Of a stretch of DNA of 64,000 nucleotides, positions 60,438 through 64,000 are shown one piece after another (positions within the stretch are counted from its first letter, which is position 1; each line of letters starts with the position of its first letter). The notes under the pieces were generated by a model, which was not told the DNA's origin, searched no databases, and saw only the letters and a list, made by a program, of their open reading frames with translations. Source of the DNA: Candidatus Micropelagos thuwalensis (GTDB taxonomy: Bacteria > Pseudomonadota > Alphaproteobacteria > RS24); NCBI RefSeq assembly GCF_000469155.1, contig NZ_AWXE01000004.1:248001-312000 (forward strand). The letters are read 5' to 3'. A program made the position numbers and the translations under genes.

Positions 60438-60464
60438 GGATGAGACTCATCCGTCAGGGATGAG
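60438..60464. promoter_or_regulatory. GGATGAG repeat cluster upstream of pmbA
   Basis: A 7-1-7 inverted repeat GGATGAG-A-CTCATCC (60438-60452) is followed by a third GGATGAG copy at 60458-60464. It lies just downstream of a possible promoter (CTGACG and TATGAT with 18 nt between) and includes a GANTC site (60444-60448). It could be an operator, or alternative RNA pairings in the pmbA leader. No U-run follows, so a terminator for ubiA is unlikely. Confidence 0.4.
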
Positions 60465-60499
60465 ATTTTGCCTGTAGAAAAATATGGAGATAAATAATA

Positions 60500-61846
60500 A
60501 TGTCCGATCCCGTTTCTAATCCAATGGATTTTGCCCAACAGGCGGTTGAAAAAATGCTGGCTTATGGCGCAGATCAGGCTGATGCGCTGGTCAGCGAAAG
60601 CCTCTCTATAGGCGCTTCTTCACGGCTTGGAAATATGGAAGATATTGAACACGCAGAATCTGCCGATGTTGGTCTTCGTGCCTTAATCGGAACACAACAA
60701 GCATTTGTATCTTCTTCCGGCATGAATACCGACCAGCTGGACAGCCTCGCAGAGCGAGCCGTAGCCATGGCACGTATGGCTCCATCTGACCCGTTTTGTG
60801 GTCTGGCAGATACGAGCCGGCTGGCTAAGGTAATCCCGCAACTTGATCTGGTGGACGCCAGCGAACCTGAAATGGCAAAACTTACCCAGATGGCAATCGA
60901 AACAGAGGAAACGGCACGCGCCATGGAAGGTATTACCAATTCCGAGGGGGCAGGCGCCGGCTGGGCAAGAAGCACAACCGGCCTGGTCACCTCTGATGGT
61001 TTTGCAGAAAATTATAGCGCGACCTCATGGTCGCTTAGCTGTGCCGTTCTTGCAGGCAGTGGCGAGAATATGGAAAGAGATTACGCCGGACATACAGTTC
61101 GGCACAGAGAGGATTTGGAAACACCCCAACAGATTGGTTCAGAAGCCGCCAGTCGCGCCCTTGCCCGCCTCAATCCGCGCAAACTTAAAAGCCGTAAAGC
61201 TCCCGTTATTTATGATAAGCGTGTTTCAGCCAGTCTGCTCGGGCATTTTGCTGCCGCTATTTCAGGCACAGCTATTGCGCGGGGTACAAGTTTTTTGAAA
61301 GATTGCATAAACGATAATGTGTTTTCCAAAAGCATTACAGTTGCTGATGACCCCAAACGAATAAGGGGCCTTCGTTCCATGGCCTTTGATGCTGAGGGGC
61401 TTGAATGTGAGAAGCTCACCCCCGTATCGGAAGGTCAACTAAACTGCTGGCTGCTTGATAGCGCGACTGGAAAACAACTTGATATGCCAAGTAATGGGCG
61501 CGCAGCCAGGGGGATTGGTAGCCCGCCCTCACCTTCCGCATCTAATCTTTATATAGAAGCCGGAAGCGTTTCTTTAAAAGAGCTCATGCAGCAAATTGGT
61601 GAGGGGCTTTATGTAACCGAACTGATTGGCATGGGCGTCAATGGCGTTACTGGCGATTATAGCCGGGGCGCGGCAGGTTACTGGATTGAAAATGGCGAAC
61701 TGGCTTATCCCGTCAGTGAAATCACCATCGCCGGTAATTTGAAAGATATGTTCAAGCACATCACACCTGCCGATGATTTAAGTTTCAGATATAGCATTAA
61801 CGCGCCCACTTTACTTGTGGAAGAGATGACACTTGCAGGCCTCTAA
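60500..61846 (+). CDS. pmbA: TldE/PmbA, partner of the TldD metalloprotease
   Basis: This 448-residue non-catalytic partner of TldD lacks the HExxxH zinc motif but shows the shared fold. SLSIGASSRLGNMEDIEHAESADVGLRAL, the C-terminal FSGTA-like segment (here ISGTAIARGTSFLKD), ASNLYIEAGSVSLKEL and MGVNGVTGDYSRGAAGYWIENGEL are family signatures. Its Cys-rich start is absent, as usual. The end overlaps the cysQ frame by 14 nt. The leader carries the GGATGAG repeats. Confidence 0.95.
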   Translation: MSDPVSNPMDFAQQAVEKMLAYGADQADALVSESLSIGASSRLGNMEDIEHAESADVGLRALIGTQQAFVSSSGMNTDQLDSLAERAVAMARMAPSDPFCGLADTSRLAKVIPQLDLVDASEPEMAKLTQMAIETEETARAMEGITNSEGAGAGWARSTTGLVTSDGFAENYSATSWSLSCAVLAGSGENMERDYAGHTVRHREDLETPQQIGSEAASRALARLNPRKLKSRKAPVIYDKRVSASLLGHFAAAISGTAIARGTSFLKDCINDNVFSKSITVADDPKRIRGLRSMAFDAEGLECEKLTPVSEGQLNCWLLDSATGKQLDMPSNGRAARGIGSPPSPSASNLYIEAGSVSLKELMQQIGEGLYVTELIGMGVNGVTGDYSRGAAGYWIENGELAYPVSEITIAGNLKDMFKHITPADDLSFRYSINAPTLLVEEMTLAGL

Positions 61847-62648
61847 TCCCGTTACGTCTTCTCTGAAAGAAGACTTTGACTTGTTATGTTCTGCTGTCCG
61901 GCAGGCTGGTGATTTGTGCATGCGCTATTTCGGACAATCGCCTCAGCACTGGGAAAAAGAAAAAAACCAGCCTGTGAGTGAAGCGGACATTGCTGTAAAT
62001 GACCTGTTGCATCAACAACTGCAAACCCCCAGACCGGATTATGGCTGGTTATCCGAAGAAACCCCCGATGCGCGGCACAGACTTTCATGTGCGCGTGTTT
62101 GGGTTGTCGATCCGATTGATGGCACAAAAGCCTTTATTCAAGGTAAACCGGAATTCACTATTTCGGTGGCTCTGGTCGAAAATCGCCGGCCCATTGGCGC
62201 GGTTGTCCATAATCCCGCAAAACAAGAGTTTTACTCTGCCATGTTGGGCATGGGCGCAAAATGCAATGATAAACCAGTCCGAATTACCGCACGTCAGACT
62301 CTCGAAAACAGCCGTATTTGCGGTTATGAAAAAATGTTTGCCTATGAAGGCTGGGCGCATTTATGGCCACAATTAACTGTTGAGAACAGAAATTCCGTTG
62401 CTTATCGTCTTGCGCTGGTGGCAGGGGGACAGTTTGATGCGACCCTCATCATGAATGCCAAAAATGATTGGGATATTGCCGCCGGTGATCTTCTTGTCCA
62501 TGAGGCAGGCGGTGTGGTTTGCGGATTAGACTTTAAAAAACTGACCTATAATAATAAAGCCACCCGTCATAGCGGGTTGATGGCAGGGTCTGACATATTA
62601 ATGTCAGAATTTGCAACACGCATTGAGCATATTAAGCACAAACTATGA
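61833..62648 (+). CDS. cysQ: 3'(2'),5'-bisphosphate nucleotidase / inositol monophosphatase-family phosphatase
   Basis: This 271-residue Mg-dependent phosphatase has the metal-binding residues of the family: SEADIAVNDLL (49-59), WLSEET (72-77), VVDPIDGTKAF (91-101) and NDWDIAAGDLLVHEAGG near 210. It most resembles CysQ, which hydrolyses PAP from sulfate assimilation; other inositol-phosphatase-like functions cannot be excluded. The start is a TTG at 61833 inside the pmbA 3' end, preceded by GGAAGAG; no better start precedes the conserved part. Confidence 0.86.
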   Translation: MQASNPVTSSLKEDFDLLCSAVRQAGDLCMRYFGQSPQHWEKEKNQPVSEADIAVNDLLHQQLQTPRPDYGWLSEETPDARHRLSCARVWVVDPIDGTKAFIQGKPEFTISVALVENRRPIGAVVHNPAKQEFYSAMLGMGAKCNDKPVRITARQTLENSRICGYEKMFAYEGWAHLWPQLTVENRNSVAYRLALVAGGQFDATLIMNAKNDWDIAAGDLLVHEAGGVVCGLDFKKLTYNNKATRHSGLMAGSDILMSEFATRIEHIKHKL

Positions 62649-62694
62649 TACGCTGTGTGTATGATTAAGCATAAGAATCACCTAGTGAATTTAA

Positions 62695-64000
62695 ATGTCT
62701 GAAGACACAAATCAAACACCGTATCGGTCAAAAACGCTCGCAGTCAGCAAGCGAACGTTTTCCGTTTACATCAAGCCGTTTCTAGGGCTGATACTGTTGG
62801 GCATTTTTGCAAATTTGATCATCGCAGGCGCATCAGGTGCGCTTCCCTGGTTTATTCAGCAGGCTGTAGACTCGGTCTTTGTTAATGGTGACAGAACCAT
62901 GCTCTTGATAATCCCGCTAGGCGTGGTCTTCATGTCAATTATAAGAGGCGGCGCAACATATATTTCGAATATCATCCTAATTTTTGTCGGGCAAAAAATC
63001 ACTGCACGGCTTCAACATGAAATATATGAAAACATTATCAAGGCTGATTTGGAAACACTTGGCGACTCGCATACCGGGAATTATATCGCCATATTTTTGA
63101 ATGATGCAAAAATCATGGCGAATACTCTAAACCAGACCTTGATTAATTTGTTCAGGCACTTTTTTACTTTGATTGTCCTCACCGGTATGATGTTTAACCT
63201 AAATTGGAAGCTTGCAAGTATTTATGTCATCATTGTTATGCCGGCGGGTATTTTGTCTATGCGGCGGCTCGGCAAGGTTACCCGTAAAGCTTCTCATCAA
63301 GGCCTGACAGAAACCGGTCTTCTCTCAAGACTCATTTCAGAAACCATCAAAGGGATTAGGGTTGTTAAGGCTTATTCGGGTGAAAATCTGGAAAGCAAAA
63401 ATGCCGACAGAGTGATTAACCGCGTACTGGAATTCACCATGCGTTCGGTGCGTGCCAAATCCGCATCCAGCCCTATTGTTGAGGCCTTAGCGGGTATTGC
63501 TGTTGCTGGCATCATCTTCTGGGGGGGGAGCCAGAGCTTTGAGGGAAATTTGACTGCAGGTGAATTTATGGGCTTCATCTCGGCACTTCTCCTTGCTTAC
63601 CAACCGCTTAGATCCGTAGCCAATTTACCCGTGGTTTTGCAAGAAGGCGTAGCTGCTGGCCTGAGGGTGTTCGATATTATCGATAAACCTGTAGAAATAA
63701 AAAATAAGCCAAATGCCTCTGAACTCAGCGTTTCTAAAGGCAGCATTGAGTTTAAAAATGTCTCCTTTGCTTATGGTAATCGTTCAATGTCTGCGCTTGA
63801 CGATATTTCCATTAACATCGCCCCCGGAGAGACGATTGCTTTTGTTGGCCCGTCAGGGGCAGGTAAGTCAACTTTGTTAAATCTGGTTTTACGTTTTTAT
63901 GATCCGGTCTCCGGGTCTGTAGAGATAGACAGTCAGGACATTCAAAATGTCACCATTGAAAGCCTAAGGGCATCAACAGCACTCGTCACACAAGAACCGT
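62695..64000 (+). CDS. MsbA-like ABC exporter (half-transporter), 3' end missing
   Basis: The first 435 codons are visible. An N-terminal membrane domain of about six helices (30-320) includes NWKLASIYVIIVMPAG, LLSRLISETIKGIRVVKAYSGE and GGSQSFEGNLTAGEF. The ATPase follows, with Walker A GPSGAGKSTLLN from residue 385 and a Q-loop TALVTQEP at the window edge; the signature and Walker B lie outside. It is most like MsbA-type lipid or multidrug exporters. The ATG at 62695 is decisive because an in-frame TAA directly precedes it. The gene starts 46 nt after cysQ. Confidence 0.92.
   Translation, partial: MSEDTNQTPYRSKTLAVSKRTFSVYIKPFLGLILLGIFANLIIAGASGALPWFIQQAVDSVFVNGDRTMLLIIPLGVVFMSIIRGGATYISNIILIFVGQKITARLQHEIYENIIKADLETLGDSHTGNYIAIFLNDAKIMANTLNQTLINLFRHFFTLIVLTGMMFNLNWKLASIYVIIVMPAGILSMRRLGKVTRKASHQGLTETGLLSRLISETIKGIRVVKAYSGENLESKNADRVINRVLEFTMRSVRAKSASSPIVEALAGIAVAGIIFWGGSQSFEGNLTAGEFMGFISALLLAYQPLRSVANLPVVLQEGVAAGLRVFDIIDKPVEIKNKPNASELSVSKGSIEFKNVSFAYGNRSMSALDDISINIAPGETIAFVGPSGAGKSTLLNLVLRFYDPVSGSVEIDSQDIQNVTIESLRASTALVTQEP

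Noticed and set aside
62661-62702. A 13-codon frame in the leader of the ABC exporter whose TGA overlaps the exporter ATG
   Set aside because: Too short to support; no Shine-Dalgarno and no attenuator-like codon run or hairpin. Probably chance.

Overview
The window is a gene-dense stretch of an alphaproteobacterial chromosome made almost entirely of housekeeping genes. Several traits point to this class: a CcrM-type GANTC methyltransferase; an F0 ATP synthase cluster separated from F1 and carrying both b and b' subunits; a NadQ-type (Nudix plus winged helix) regulator next to nadABC; a split GcvPA/GcvPB glycine dehydrogenase; an alphaproteobacterial/plant-type GshA; and a ctaC-ctaD-ctaB-ctaG-ctaE-SURF1-thrC cluster. 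I see no insertion sequences, prophage, CRISPR, tRNA or rRNA. The genus cannot be named from the sequence alone. Base composition is moderate, with a visibly GC-richer block from about 32.7 to 36.6 kb (dciA, mutY, ccrM, rnhB).

Layout. 0-5 kb: a SRAP protein (cut by the window edge), a DUF192 protein and dihydroorotase on the minus strand, then ygfZ-tag and a lone KAS III on the plus strand. 4.9-9.6 kb: the NAD module, with regulator nadQ, a near-perfect 11-1-11 operator, then nadA-nadB-nadC. 9.6-17 kb, minus strand: a SleB-type wall hydrolase, a phased A-tract (curved DNA) segment, ppdK, glyS, glyQ and a TrmN6-like methyltransferase. 17-25.6 kb: ispB, ispE, a TPR protein, ETF-ubiquinone oxidoreductase, a family-4-like uracil-DNA glycosylase and a lytic transglycosylase. 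25.6-28.3 kb: atpI-atpB-atpE-atpF'-atpF behind a strong promoter. 28.3-36.6 kb: smc, a DsbA-like protein, dciA, mutY, a small AT-rich membrane ORF with an in-frame amber codon, ccrM and rnhB. 36.6-41.4 kb: gcvT-gcvH-gcvPA-gcvPB behind a tandem glycine riboswitch. 41.4-49 kb: a lipoprotein, ispH-thrB-rnhA, a peroxiredoxin, a DsbD-N-domain protein, YqgE, an unrecognised membrane protein and thrC. 49-55.4 kb: the aa3-type cytochrome c oxidase operon. 55.6-64 kb: tldD, gshA, rsmE, ubiA, pmbA, cysQ and an MsbA-like ABC exporter cut by the window end.

No new defence or mobile system is visible. The most interesting signals are regulatory or reading-frame anomalies. Four GANTC sites and a consensus DnaA box lie in the ccrM leader. 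Three GANTC sites are packed between the -35 and -10 of the glycine-cleavage promoter, which also drives a tandem glycine riboswitch; together these suggest that CcrM methylation could feed into both its own expression and one-carbon supply. rnhB is intact in sequence but has no usable start codon in frame, and restoring one C would give it a start. A small membrane-protein gene has an amber codon between its two predicted membrane helices. The uracil-DNA glycosylase keeps only two of the four usual iron-sulfur cysteines.

All functional names rest on motifs read by eye and remembered family features; no database search was run.
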